The position numbers were made by a program, and so were the translations under genes. Shown in pieces: positions 1-6,355 of a stretch of 21,977 bases of DNA. The notes below the pieces were generated by a model. That model made no database searches. It was not told the DNA's origin and saw only the letters and a list, made by a program, of their open reading frames with translations. Source of the stretch: Candidatus Roizmanbacteria bacterium UBA6242 (GTDB lineage Bacteria; Patescibacteriota; Microgenomatia; UBA1406; GWC2-37-13); the NCBI GenBank assembly GCA_002440905.1, contig DJWA01000012.1:13596-35572 (forward strand), written 5' to 3'. Numbering within the stretch: the stretch's first letter is position 1; each line of letters starts with the position of its first letter.

Positions 1-283
1 CGCCTTCCACCTCGCTTAATGCGTCCAAAAAAGTATTAGCTTTAAATTTATTTTTGTAGAAAATATCACAAGCCTTATCTAATAGTTCCGGATTCTCTTT
101 TAGAATCTCTGAAAGCTCAATTCTGAACGGTTTGCCCCATTTACTCTTTATTCTTTTGTCCAACTCTTCCTCGGATATTCTGATTCCAAGGTTTTCTACA
201 GTCTCACGGTAACAGTCGTAGTATCCTTTCTTTGAACCTAACACGATTACGTCATCCCAGTCGAAGATAATAAGCTTGACCAT
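1..283 (-). CDS. HAD-superfamily hydrolase, N-terminal part (cut by window edge)
   Basis: The reading frame on the minus strand begins at an ATG at 283 and is open to the window edge, so 94 codons of the N terminus are visible. The protein opens with VKLIIFDWDDVI, the HAD motif I: Asp8 would be the nucleophile and Asp10 the acid/base residue. The helical segment that follows resembles the cap region of phosphoglycolate phosphatase-like or beta-phosphoglucomutase-like enzymes, so a cytosolic phosphatase is likely. The substrate cannot be told, and motifs II-IV lie outside the window. A perfect TATAAT (290-295) ends 6 nt before the start codon, which suggests a leaderless mRNA. The start choice is supported by the position of motif I, which is always close to the N terminus in this family. 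Confidence 0.8.
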   Translation of the reverse strand, partial: MVKLIIFDWDDVIVLGSKKGYYDCYRETVENLGIRISEEELDKRIKSKWGKPFRIELSEILKENPELLDKACDIFYKNKFKANTFLDALSEVEG

Positions 284-289
284 ATGCTT

Positions 290-295
290 ATTATA
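290..295 (-). promoter_or_regulatory. -10 box of the HAD gene (leaderless)
   Basis: TATAAT on the minus strand, 6 nt upstream of the ATG at 283. No convincing -35 hexamer is visible 16-18 nt further upstream. Confidence 0.6.
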
Positions 296-398
296 AACCT
301 TGGGGAATGATTAGAAAAATGTATTAATTAAGATTGGGCGGGCTTAATTCGATACGCTGAAAAACTTACTTCTTACCTATTTTTCTAATTCTTATTAG

Positions 399-404
399 TA
401 GAAT
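399..404 (+). promoter_or_regulatory. -10 box of the YdeI-like gene (leaderless)
   Basis: TAGAAT followed by 6 nt (TAATTC) and the ATG at 411. The spacing is the same as at many other genes in this window. Confidence 0.45.
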
Positions 405-410
405 TAATTC

Positions 411-722
411 ATGAATAATAAAGCTATTTCTAGTGGTGTCGTGCACACAATCCCGGAAGATTTGTATAACGCTTTAATAAATGACCCAAAATCACTTAAA
501 CATTGGGAAGACCTGACACCCCTAGCGCGCAACGAATGGATATGTTGGGTAACATTTGTCAAGAAAAAAGAGACCAGGTTTGAGCATGTGAAAAGGGTCA
601 TTATTGAACTTAAGCAAGGGATGCGTCGTCCGTGCTGTTGGATTGGATGTATTCATCGAAAGGACAAATCAATTAGTCCTTCAGTCAAAGCGGTACTTGG
701 CAAACGTATAAAGAACAAATAA
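411..722 (+). CDS. YdeI/OmpD-associated family protein (OmdA-type C-terminal domain)
   Basis: This 103-residue protein matches the layout of the YdeI/OmpD-associated domain. IPEDLYNAL comes near residue 14, then an aromatic helix around 31-48 (HWEDLTPLARNEWICWV), a K-K-x-E-T-R helix and a basic C-terminal tail with RRPCCWIGCIHR. Members of this family are linked to resistance to cationic peptides or bacteriocins, but their biochemistry is poorly defined. The gene stands alone, between the minus-strand HAD gene and an AT-rich non-coding stretch. The start at 411 is supported by a -10-like box 6 nt upstream. The three Cys near the C terminus (CCWIGC) could bind a metal; this is inference only. 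Confidence 0.7.
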   Translation: MNNKAISSGVVHTIPEDLYNALINDPKSLKHWEDLTPLARNEWICWVTFVKKKETRFEHVKRVIIELKQGMRRPCCWIGCIHRKDKSISPSVKAVLGKRIKNK

Positions 723-990
723 TTAATGCTATTTCTCTCTTCTGTCTTGACTATTATAGAAAATTTCTAAATAAATTTAGAAAATATATATTTATTGTTT
801 TATCGATTGGGAGCGAGCGTGATTAATTATCACAATAATATGGTCTTAGAGGTTACCAGTATTCATTTATAAAATCTGCTAGATGTAATTTATCCTTTAT
901 CTTTTGAGCGATTATATTCAACTTACTCATAATTAACATACCCTTTTTATGAATATATGAGTGCATCAAAGATAAGCGCCCATAAAAAAA
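723..990. other. AT-rich intergenic stretch with interlocking palindromes and one doubtful mini-ORF
   Basis: No well-supported gene was found. At 757-783 three copies of TAGAAA/TTTCTA form two overlapping palindromes: TAGAAA-A-TTTCTA (757-769) and TTTCTAAAT-AA-ATTTAGAAA (764-783). They lie about 35 nt after the YdeI-like gene and could be a weak terminator or an operator. On the minus strand an open frame from ATG 966 (or ATG 930) to the stop at 853-855 could encode at most 37 residues (ending ADFINEYW), with only a weak AAGGG upstream; I do not call it a gene. A GC-rich patch GGGAGCGAGCGTG lies near 809-821. Confidence 0.4.
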
Positions 991-1137
991 TTACACCCTA
1001 AAACCAAAAAGTCGAGCAATGAATATTATTGCTGCAATCACAAGTATTAAGTGAATAATTCCGCCTCCAATTTTGAAAGCAAAACCTCCAACCCATGAGA
1101 TTAACAAAATTATTATGATGATGTCGAGAATTCCCAT
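991..1137 (-). CDS. lmo0937-family small membrane protein (48 aa)
   Basis: This short frame encodes MGILDIIIIILLISWVGGFA followed by a Gly-rich turn, a second hydrophobic helix (IIHLILVIAAIIFIARLF) and a GFRV end. The pattern of two hydrophobic segments around a GGG turn, with ILHLILVI-like sequence, is that of the lmo0937 family of tiny membrane proteins seen in many bacteria and CPR genomes. Their function is unknown. Expression is well supported by a strong Shine-Dalgarno sequence, AAAGGAGGT, 7-8 nt before the ATG at 1137. It is monocistronic and faces away from the orphan gene at 1355. The N terminus has no charged signal region, so it is most likely an inner-membrane hairpin. Confidence 0.75.
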   Translation of the reverse strand: MGILDIIIIILLISWVGGFAFKIGGGIIHLILVIAAIIFIARLFGFRV

Positions 1138-1354
1138 ATATTTTTACCTCCTTTCTTGGCTTTTTATTTTGTAAATGTTTCTAAACTTTTTATTGATGAA
1201 ATCAATATCAGTATATGAGCATATTGAATATATAGCGGTTAATTCAATAACATCATTTTAGTAATCTCAATCACAGAATAAAAGAAAGCGATATTACTGT
1301 AGTCAAATAGGTTTAAGAATATACTTCAATCAACTAGTTAAATAAAAGCAAAAT
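1138..1354. other. Divergent intergenic region
   Basis: It separates the 48-aa membrane peptide from the gene at 1355. Only the Shine-Dalgarno of the minus-strand gene (AGGAGGT near 1144-1150 on the minus strand) is clear. No RNA gene or strong promoter is recognised. Confidence 0.4.
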
Positions 1355-1663
1355 ATGAGAAATCTAATAATAAAAAGCAGCAATGATAAGCTGAATATTT
1401 TTACGACTTATCGTAATCCAATATTTACTTTTATCGTTTGTCCATTATTGGCGTATGAATGTTTTTTTAACTTTATGCCCATCGCTCTTCTTTATTCAAG
1501 TCTTATAGCGTCAATTCTATTTACTATTTCATTTTTTTTACTGCTCATACCTTTTATTGAAGTATTGTCTGCTATCAAAAATATTAGCGTTTATTTTTTC
1601 TATCTGACTTTAAATTTGAATCATAAAGCCAAAGTCAGAAAGATCCTTGTAAATGTTAATTAA
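1355..1663 (+). CDS. Hypothetical membrane protein, AT-rich orphan
   Basis: A 102-residue frame with two long hydrophobic segments (about residues 24-60), rich in Phe, Leu and Ile, between a polar N terminus (residues 1-20, NLIIKSSNDKLNIFTTYRNP) and a Lys/Asn-rich C terminus. I do not recognise the family. The start has no clear Shine-Dalgarno and no consensus -10 box at leaderless distance. Base composition is distinctly more AT-rich than in the metabolic genes downstream. It could be a real accessory gene, a recently acquired one or a decaying one. It sits in a sparsely coding stretch beside an apparent pseudogene. Confidence 0.4.
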   Translation: MRNLIIKSSNDKLNIFTTYRNPIFTFIVCPLLAYECFFNFMPIALLYSSLIASILFTISFFLLLIPFIEVLSAIKNISVYFFYLTLNLNHKAKVRKILVNVN

Positions 1664-1748
1664 TTGAGTCAAATATTTAATATTGCGAAACTTAATTAAT
1701 CAGCATTACCTTGCGCAAATAATTATTAAAAATTAAGACTCCAATATT

Positions 1749-2076
1749 ATGAGTACTTTACAGGTTGATCCAATAAAAGCATTCACGCTAACCAAGCTGT
1801 CTTCTCATAAAAGTAATTACAATAGTGGTATTTGGAATAACGCATTTCTAAAAAAGTTTATTACAAACAAATGGCCTTATGAAGTATATAAAGGGAGCCT
1901 TCTTCAGGACTTTTGGACAGTATTATCTTTCCGGTAGTAAGAGAATAAATCTTCATGAACATAAGGTCATCTGTGGTTGTACCACTATTGTTTTGGATGA
2001 TTTATCACTTGAACCTACGCAGTTACGTAAAATCGATTGGTTATACAATAAAGTTTTAAAATCGACAATAACCTAA
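1749..2076 (+). pseudogene. Frameshifted hypothetical gene
   Basis: Two overlapping frames look like halves of one gene. Frame one starts at ATG 1749 and runs to a stop at 1935-1937. Frame two is open from before 1879 to the TAA at 2074-2076. Skipping one T in the TTTT run at 1911-1914 joins them into about 108 residues, with LLQDFGQYYLSGSKRINLHE across the joint. The joined protein is polar with Cys-Gly-Cys in the second half (VICGCTTIV) and no membrane segment. I do not recognise the family. The cause could be genuine decay, programmed +1 frameshifting or a homopolymer sequencing error. The neighbourhood is AT-rich and gene-poor. Confidence 0.35.
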
Positions 2077-2243
2077 GACTTGGATAATAAAATATTTCTA
2101 TTGCCAACGAATCAAAAATCGCCAATTTTGTTAAAAAAACGGTAAGATAGCTGGCAATACTTGACGCTGCTATGTAAATTACTTTTGGATCTAATATGAA
2201 TACCTCTGATTATAGCTTTAAACCTCGCTTTGTATAAAAGCCT

Positions 2244-2272
2244 TTGACAAGGGGACATAAGGAGCATAGACT
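2244..2272 (+). promoter_or_regulatory. Promoter of the arsR operon (TTGACA-17-TAGACT)
   Basis: TTGACA at 2244-2249, a 17-nt spacer and TAGACT at 2267-2272. Transcription should start near 2279-2280, almost on the ATG at 2281. The Shine-Dalgarno-like AAGGAG at 2259-2264 would then lie inside the promoter spacer and not be transcribed. Confidence 0.55.
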
Positions 2273-2294
2273 ATATGAATATGAGTTCATATAG
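2271..2294 (+). promoter_or_regulatory. ArsR/SmtB-type operator at the arsR start
   Basis: A perfect inverted repeat, CTATATGAA - 6 nt - TTCATATAG, overlaps the end of the -10 box, the expected transcription start and the first codons. It contains TGAA-N6-TTCA, the core known for SmtB/ArsR-family operators. Repressor binding here would block RNA polymerase directly, which is the normal autoregulation of arsR genes. Confidence 0.75.
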
Positions 2295-2595
2295 TTGTTG
2301 TACTCCGTCGTCCAAGGAGGTTGTAAAAATCAAAAAGATGGCGCCACTTCTGAAACTTGTCGCCGAGGAGAGCAGGCTGAAAATACTCTGCATTCTTAGC
2401 AAGAAGGACCACTGCGTTTGTGAGCTTGTGGAACATACAAAATATTCCCAAAGCCTAATTTCTCATCATCTAAAGGATTTAAAGGGCGCAAGATTGGTTA
2501 GAAGCCATAAGGCAGGACTCCGCGTCTATTATTCTTTAAACCCGTTGGGAGTGATTGTCATTAATTCGTTATTACAAATTCAAAATAAGCCTTAA
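2281..2595 (+). CDS. arsR: ArsR/SmtB-family metal(loid)-sensing repressor
   Basis: A winged-helix regulator of normal family length (104-106 aa). Counted from the upstream in-frame ATG at 2275, residues 33-38 (SRLKIL) open the HTH core. The ligand motif CVCEL is at 47-51, the recognition helix QSLISHHLKDLKGA follows, and the wing is KAGLRVYYSL. The CxC of CVCEL is the alpha-3 thiolate site of ArsR/CadC sensors. An extra Cys pair (Cys8-Cys9) at the N terminus resembles the CadC arrangement, so As(III), Sb(III), Cd(II) or Pb(II) are candidate effectors. I prefer ATG 2281 over 2275 because the promoter would place the 5' end near 2280. The gene is followed 2 nt later by the thioredoxin gene and is probably autoregulated through the inverted repeat at its own start. 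Confidence 0.9.
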   Translation: MSSYSCCTPSSKEVVKIKKMAPLLKLVAEESRLKILCILSKKDHCVCELVEHTKYSQSLISHHLKDLKGARLVRSHKAGLRVYYSLNPLGVIVINSLLQIQNKP

Positions 2596-2597
2596 GC

Positions 2598-2897
2598 ATG
2601 AAGATTCAAGTGTTGGGTTCAGGTTGCTCTACTTGTCAAAAATTACATGAGATTACCCAGAAAGCGGTATCGGAAATGGGACTTAAGGAAAAGGTCGAGT
2701 ATGTATCCGGTGCCGAAGGAATGCGGGCATTGATTGAGATAGGCTCGATGAGCAGTCCTGTCCTTGCGATAGACGGCGAGATAGCTATGTCCGGTTTTAC
2801 GCCGGATGTCGAGAAGATAAAAAAAATAATTAAGGAGTGTAAAAAATCAAAAGACAAAAACTCTCAGTGTAGTTGTGGAAAGGGAGGTTGTTGTTAA
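2598..2897 (+). CDS. Small thioredoxin-fold protein (redox-active disulfide protein 2 type) with Cys-rich tail
   Basis: A 99-residue protein with MKIQVLGSGCSTCQKL, that is, a beta strand followed by a CxxC active site (Cys10, Cys13). It has the SPVLAIDGEIAMSG segment with the cis-Pro region expected of the TIGR00412 mini-thioredoxins. Those proteins are usually encoded next to ArsP-type permeases, as here. The last dozen residues (QCSCGKGGCC) add four Cys not needed for the thioredoxin fold and look like a soft-metal or arsenite binding tail. It is cytosolic, with no signal peptide. It lies 2 nt after arsR, and the permease start directly follows its stop codon, so the three genes form one operon. 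Its likely role is to reduce or hand over metal(loid) to the permease; this is inference. Confidence 0.85.
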   Translation: MKIQVLGSGCSTCQKLHEITQKAVSEMGLKEKVEYVSGAEGMRALIEIGSMSSPVLAIDGEIAMSGFTPDVEKIKKIIKECKKSKDKNSQCSCGKGGCC

Positions 2898-3884
2898 TTG
2901 CCTATGGATATCTTCGGACCGATTCAACTTTTTGCCGATCTTGTAACTTACAAGTGGCTTGGTATGGTTCCTCATTCATATTGGGGAGATGCCATCAATT
3001 TCTTCATCTACGATACGATTAAGATCGGTCTGCTGCTTGTTGTCATCAACTATGTGATGGCTGTGACCAGATATTATTTCCCCGTGGAAAAAGTACGCAA
3101 TATTTTGATTAAAAGAAGGTGGTTCGGATTGGATTATCTTTTTGCCGCTCTGCTTGGAGTCGTTACACCCTTTTGTTCCTGTTCGTCAATACCATTATTC
3201 ATCGGGTTTGTTGGAGCCGGGATACCGTTGGGAGTTACCTTTGCATTTCTCATAGCTTCGCCTCTTGTTAACGAATCATCTCTTTATCTTTTTCCGGCGA
3301 TGTTTGGCATGAAAGTTACTATTATCTATAACATTGTCGGAATTACAATTGCCATGATTGGAGGATACGTCATCCAAAAGCTTGGGATGGAAAGATTCGT
3401 CAAACCGGAACTTTTGAAGTTCAAGTCGCGAAGCAAGGTTCAACAGGAGAACGGTGAGGTCTCCTTACCTATTAAGGAATTAGCCGGATACTTTTGGGAT
3501 GATGGTATGAATATTACTAGAAATATTTTTCCATATGTCATATTGGGCGTTGGTATAGGTGCGCTGATCCACGGCTTTGTCCCGGCTACTTTAATTGAGA
3601 AATACTTATCGTCTAAGACCTGGTCATCGGTGCCGTTGGCTACCCTTATTGGTGCCCCGCTCTATGCCAATTCCGTAAGTATTATTCCGGTCATGGAAGC
3701 ACTCGTTGGTAAGGGCGTGCCATTGGGAACAGCCTTGTCTTTCATGACGGCAATTGTTACTATTTCGATTCCCGAATCGATGATTCTCAAGAAAGTGATG
3801 AGGTGGCAACTACTGGCCGCTTTTTTCGGGATAACGATTGCTGGAATAATGGTAATGGGCTATTTGTTTAATTCAATCTTGTAA
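2898..3884 (+). CDS. ArsP-type permease (DUF318 family)
   Basis: A polytopic inner-membrane protein of 328 residues with about eight hydrophobic segments. The signature VVTPFCSCSSIPLFIGFVGA (CSCSS at 93-97) and the following GIPLGVTFAFLIASPLVNE identify the permease family that includes the organoarsenical exporter ArsP. A related Gly/Pro pattern recurs in the second half (GAPLYANSVSIIPVMEAL, then GVPLGTALSFMTA), consistent with internal duplication. The TTG start at 2898 abuts the stop of the thioredoxin gene; ATG 2904 two codons later is an equally good start. Placement behind arsR and the mini-thioredoxin supports export of a thiol-reactive metal(loid), though the exact substrate cannot be read from sequence. 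Confidence 0.85.
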   Translation: MPMDIFGPIQLFADLVTYKWLGMVPHSYWGDAINFFIYDTIKIGLLLVVINYVMAVTRYYFPVEKVRNILIKRRWFGLDYLFAALLGVVTPFCSCSSIPLFIGFVGAGIPLGVTFAFLIASPLVNESSLYLFPAMFGMKVTIIYNIVGITIAMIGGYVIQKLGMERFVKPELLKFKSRSKVQQENGEVSLPIKELAGYFWDDGMNITRNIFPYVILGVGIGALIHGFVPATLIEKYLSSKTWSSVPLATLIGAPLYANSVSIIPVMEALVGKGVPLGTALSFMTAIVTISIPESMILKKVMRWQLLAAFFGITIAGIMVMGYLFNSIL

Positions 3885-3923
3885 ACCTGCCTTAAAGCAG
3901 AAAGACCCCTTCAGTTTTTTTGA

Positions 3924-3940
3924 TACCATATAGTATGGTA
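3924..3940. repeat. 7-3-7 inverted repeat over the histidine kinase start
   Basis: TACCATA-TAG-TATGGTA is a perfect inverted repeat that includes the ATG at 3935. It could be an operator or a small mRNA hairpin hiding the start codon. A repeat of this size may also occur by chance in AT-rich DNA. Confidence 0.4.
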
Positions 3941-5179
3941 CCTTTTTCAGCTATAGTTTTATTTTCTGCCGCGGTTGTGATATTTATAATGTATTTAATA
4001 AACCGCAAAAGCAAAATTCAACTAGATAGCAAAATTAAAGATCTTGAGACCAAGCTCGGGGTCACTCAATCAGAACTTGATAAGAGTAATCAGGCGCTTG
4101 CGCAAGCGAATGAAAGAAATAAGAATGAAATTTATGCCGGCAAGATTGTTTACTCAATGAACCAAGGGGTAATCTACATAGACAAGGCCGGACTAGTACA
4201 ACTTGCCAATCCTTATGCGGAGCGTTTCCTGGAGAATTTACCCGCCCAAGGCAAGTCTTACCGGGAGGTATTGAACATACTGACAAACGGCAATCGGGAT
4301 TATTCTCTTTTTGACTCGGCGATGACCGGTAGGGAACAAACCCTTCCAGGGGACGCAGAAATTGTTACCCAGCGGGGAAAAATTCCTGTTAGTGGAACAA
4401 TCATACCTCTTAAAGCGGACAATTCCGATTGGGCGATGGTCTTTGTTTTTGCCGACAATAGCCCGAACGTATTGAAGGCTCAGGAGCAAAAAGCCTTTTT
4501 TTCGACAGCCGCCCACGAGCTCAGATCGCCGCTTACAGCTATCCAAATGAGTGTTTTATTGTTGATTCAAAAATTCGATACCTTCAGCCGGGAAAAAGTT
4601 ATCGAATACTTGACGAAAACCAGCGAAGAAATAACCTACCTAATAAACCTCGTCAACGATTTTTTGAACGTATCTCGAATTGAACAGGGAAGGATGACTG
4701 TCAATATTAAGTCTTTCAACATGGTGACTTTGACGGATGAAGTAATTAAGGATTTTTCCCTCCTAGTCAAGGAACGTAGACTTTATATAACCCACGAACC
4801 TATGGAGGTGTTGTACAGAAATGTGCTTGGAGACCCGGTTAAGGCAAAAGAAGTCTTGACTAACTTAATTAACAACAGCATAAAATATACTATTCAGGGC
4901 GGCATAACTATAACCCATGAGGTTACCAATACCACATTCATTACGAAAGTCACCGATACCGGCAATGGTATTTCTGAGGAAACCCAATCGTTACTATTTA
5001 AGGGCTTTTTCCAACTCGGGGCCGCCCGTCTTCAGTCCTCCAATAAAGGTAGCGGTCTTGGACTATACATTTCCAGAAAAATCGCCAGACTTATGCGTGG
5101 AGACGTTGCTTTGGAGAAGAGCGAGCCTGGAAAAGGGTCAACCTTTATTTTTAAATTACCCCTGGCTTCAAGTAAGTGA
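3935..5179 (+). CDS. Membrane-anchored PAS sensor histidine kinase
   Basis: About 414 residues. One transmembrane segment lies near the N terminus (AIVLFSAAVVIFIMYLI), followed by a coiled coil (about 30-65), a PAS-like domain (about 70-175, VIYIDKAGLVQLANPYAERF), a HisKA dimerisation domain with the H box FFSTAAHELRSPLT (phospho-accepting His194), then N box NLINNSIKYT, G1 DTGNGIS and G2 GSGLGLYISRKI. All catalytic boxes are intact. No extracellular sensor domain is visible, so sensing is probably through the cytosolic PAS domain. ATG 3935 fits better than the TTG at 3920 because it directly precedes the hydrophobic anchor. The gene follows the permease by about 50 nt and may be read through from arsR. 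No response regulator gene is in the window. Confidence 0.85.
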   Translation: MVPFSAIVLFSAAVVIFIMYLINRKSKIQLDSKIKDLETKLGVTQSELDKSNQALAQANERNKNEIYAGKIVYSMNQGVIYIDKAGLVQLANPYAERFLENLPAQGKSYREVLNILTNGNRDYSLFDSAMTGREQTLPGDAEIVTQRGKIPVSGTIIPLKADNSDWAMVFVFADNSPNVLKAQEQKAFFSTAAHELRSPLTAIQMSVLLLIQKFDTFSREKVIEYLTKTSEEITYLINLVNDFLNVSRIEQGRMTVNIKSFNMVTLTDEVIKDFSLLVKERRLYITHEPMEVLYRNVLGDPVKAKEVLTNLINNSIKYTIQGGITITHEVTNTTFITKVTDTGNGISEETQSLLFKGFFQLGAARLQSSNKGSGLGLYISRKIARLMRGDVALEKSEPGKGSTFIFKLPLASSK

Positions 5180-5251
5180 TCGGCGTTGATAAGACCGACA
5201 TAAGTATTTTTTTGACCGAACTCCGAGATTATGATTTTTATAGCCTTCTGA

Positions 5252-5257
5252 TATAAT
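5252..5257 (+). promoter_or_regulatory. -10 box of the ZIP transporter gene (leaderless)
   Basis: TATAAT followed by 5 nt (AAACC) and the ATG at 5263. Only a poor -35 (TTATGA at 5229-5234) is at the right distance. A short hairpin TCGG...CCGA (5180-5198) and T7 (5207-5213) just upstream may end the kinase transcript. Confidence 0.6.
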
Positions 5258-5262
5258 AAACC

Positions 5263-6027
5263 ATGAATCTTGACGGAGTCTTGATACCTTTCGCGCTGAC
5301 AATAATTGCCGGGCTCTCAACGGTTGTAGGAAGTCTTATTTTCCTTTCCCGCCATTTCTGCAAAAGAAAGTTCATCGGGTTTTTTTTGGGTTTGTCGGCC
5401 GGCGTGATGATCTATCTTTCGTTTATGGAATTGTTGCCTCATGCAATTGATAACATTGGTTTACTGAGAGCCAATATATATTTTTTTGTCGGGATTGTCG
5501 TCATGGCGCTTATCGATTTCCTTCTTCCTCATCATTATCTTGAAGAAAGAGTCTGTCGGAAATACAATGTCGTTGACAGGAAACTTTTATCAACGGGATT
5601 TGTCGTCACCATGGGTCTGATGATTCATAACTTTCCCGAGGGAATGGCGGTTTTCTTGAGTTCTTTCACGGACCTAAAATTGGGACTGATTCTGGCATTT
5701 GCCGTCGCCGTCCATAACATTCCGGAAGGTATTGCTGTAGCAGCACCCATTTATCATGCTACCCAGAGCCGCGCCAAGGCAATAAAATATGCTTTTGTTT
5801 CCGGTATGGCTGAGCCTTTAGGAGCAGTTATAGCCTATCTATTACTCAAACCATATCTCGATCAAAACATCATATCTTATGTTTTTGCGATAGTTGCCGG
5901 AGTGATGGTGTATATTAGTTTTGATGAACTTCTACCGGCGTCTTTCCGGGACGAATACGGGCATAATGCAATTCTTGGAATAGTCACCGGAATGGTTCTT
6001 GTATCTATAAGTCTTATTATTCTCTAA
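5263..6027 (+). CDS. zupT: ZIP-family metal transporter (ZupT-like)
   Basis: A 254-residue membrane protein with about eight hydrophobic segments. The two metal-binding motifs of the ZIP family are both present: HNFPEG (about 127-132) and HNIPEG (about 151-156). The flanking patterns GFFLGLSAGVMIYLSFMELLP at the N-terminal side and FAIVAGVMVYISFDELLPAS at the C-terminal side are typical of ZupT. It would import divalent cations such as Zn2+, Fe2+ or Mn2+ across the inner membrane. It has its own leaderless-type promoter and so is probably separate from the arsR operon, although it lies inside the same metal-related region. No Fur, Zur or MntR operator was recognised upstream. Confidence 0.9.
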   Translation: MNLDGVLIPFALTIIAGLSTVVGSLIFLSRHFCKRKFIGFFLGLSAGVMIYLSFMELLPHAIDNIGLLRANIYFFVGIVVMALIDFLLPHHYLEERVCRKYNVVDRKLLSTGFVVTMGLMIHNFPEGMAVFLSSFTDLKLGLILAFAVAVHNIPEGIAVAAPIYHATQSRAKAIKYAFVSGMAEPLGAVIAYLLLKPYLDQNIISYVFAIVAGVMVYISFDELLPASFRDEYGHNAILGIVTGMVLVSISLIIL

Positions 6028-6038
6028 TCGGTTACTTC

Positions 6039-6067
6039 TTGACAGGTATGGTTAACTACGGTAATAT
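6039..6067 (+). promoter_or_regulatory. Consensus promoter of the DUF5320 operon (TTGACA-17-TAATAT)
   Basis: TTGACA at 6039-6044, a 17-nt spacer and TAATAT at 6062-6067. This is the best sigma-70 promoter in the window. Unlike the leaderless genes, it has a leader of some 30 nt with a strong Shine-Dalgarno. Confidence 0.8.
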
Positions 6068-6081
6068 GAATATATATTCAT
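6066..6081 (+). promoter_or_regulatory. ArsR/SmtB-type operator of the DUF5320 operon
   Basis: ATGAATATATATTCAT is a perfect 16-bp palindrome that overlaps the -10 box and transcription start. It has the same TGAA-N6-TTCA core as the site at the arsR start (2271-2294), so the ArsR protein encoded at 2281 is the obvious candidate repressor. Confidence 0.65.
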
Positions 6082-6105
6082 AATAAATGTAAGGGGGTGA
6101 GAAAT

Positions 6106-6327
6106 ATGCCAAGATTAAACGGTACCGGACCGCAAGGACGGGGAGCAAAAACGGGAAGGGGTATGGGACCTTGCGGGCAAGGGCAAAACTACAAAACGGA
6201 ATTTGGTCAGGGAAGACTTTCCGGCAGATACGGATCCAAACGTAATTGGTCAAAATCTGACCTCGAGGAGTATAAGAGCGGATTAGAAAAGGAGCTGGAA
6301 GAAATAAAAAAAGAATTGGTGAAATAA
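6106..6327 (+). CDS. DUF5320 small Gly/Arg-rich protein
   Basis: Seventy-three residues beginning PRLNGTGPQGRGAKTGRGMG, then PCGQGQ, and ending in a charged helix (residues about 47-73, DLEEYKSGLEKELEEIKKEL) that is likely a coiled coil. This matches the DUF5320 family, short proteins of unknown function found in bacteria and archaea near metal-related and NifX/NifB-like genes. ATG 6106 is preferred over an in-frame GTG at 6097 because the GTG lies within the Shine-Dalgarno AAGGGGGTGA (6091-6100), and homologues start MPRxxGTGP. It is the first gene of an operon with the DUF134 and Trx-CcdA genes and sits directly under the ArsR-type operator. The single Cys is in the Gly-rich part. Confidence 0.75.
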   Translation: MPRLNGTGPQGRGAKTGRGMGPCGQGQNYKTEFGQGRLSGRYGSKRNWSKSDLEEYKSGLEKELEEIKKELVK

Positions 6328-6355
6328 ATAATTGAATTTTTTACAAATTTATCTT

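Noticed and set aside
404..601. Minus-strand frame opposite the YdeI-like gene
   Set aside because: It lies wholly antisense to a frame with family-like motifs, has no ribosome binding site and no recognisable domain.
943..966. Third ArsR-type operator near TATGAATATATGAGTGCATCA
   Set aside because: After TGAA and six bases the second half-site reads AGTG, not TTCA, so it lacks dyad symmetry.
853..966. 37-residue minus-strand mini-ORF
   Set aside because: Weak ribosome binding site, no family resemblance and a length expected by chance in AT-rich DNA.
2259..2264. AAGGAG as the ribosome binding site of arsR
   Set aside because: It lies inside the spacer between the -35 and -10 boxes and would not be part of the mRNA if the promoter at 2244-2272 is used; it would only matter with a more upstream start site.
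3889..3920. Intrinsic terminator between permease and histidine kinase
   Set aside because: The CTGC-6 nt-GCAG stem has only four pairs and is separated from the T-run by about a dozen bases, too weak to call.
4062..4546. Minus-strand frames inside the histidine kinase gene
   Set aside because: Antisense to conserved kinase sequence; compositions are not protein-like and no start signal is present.
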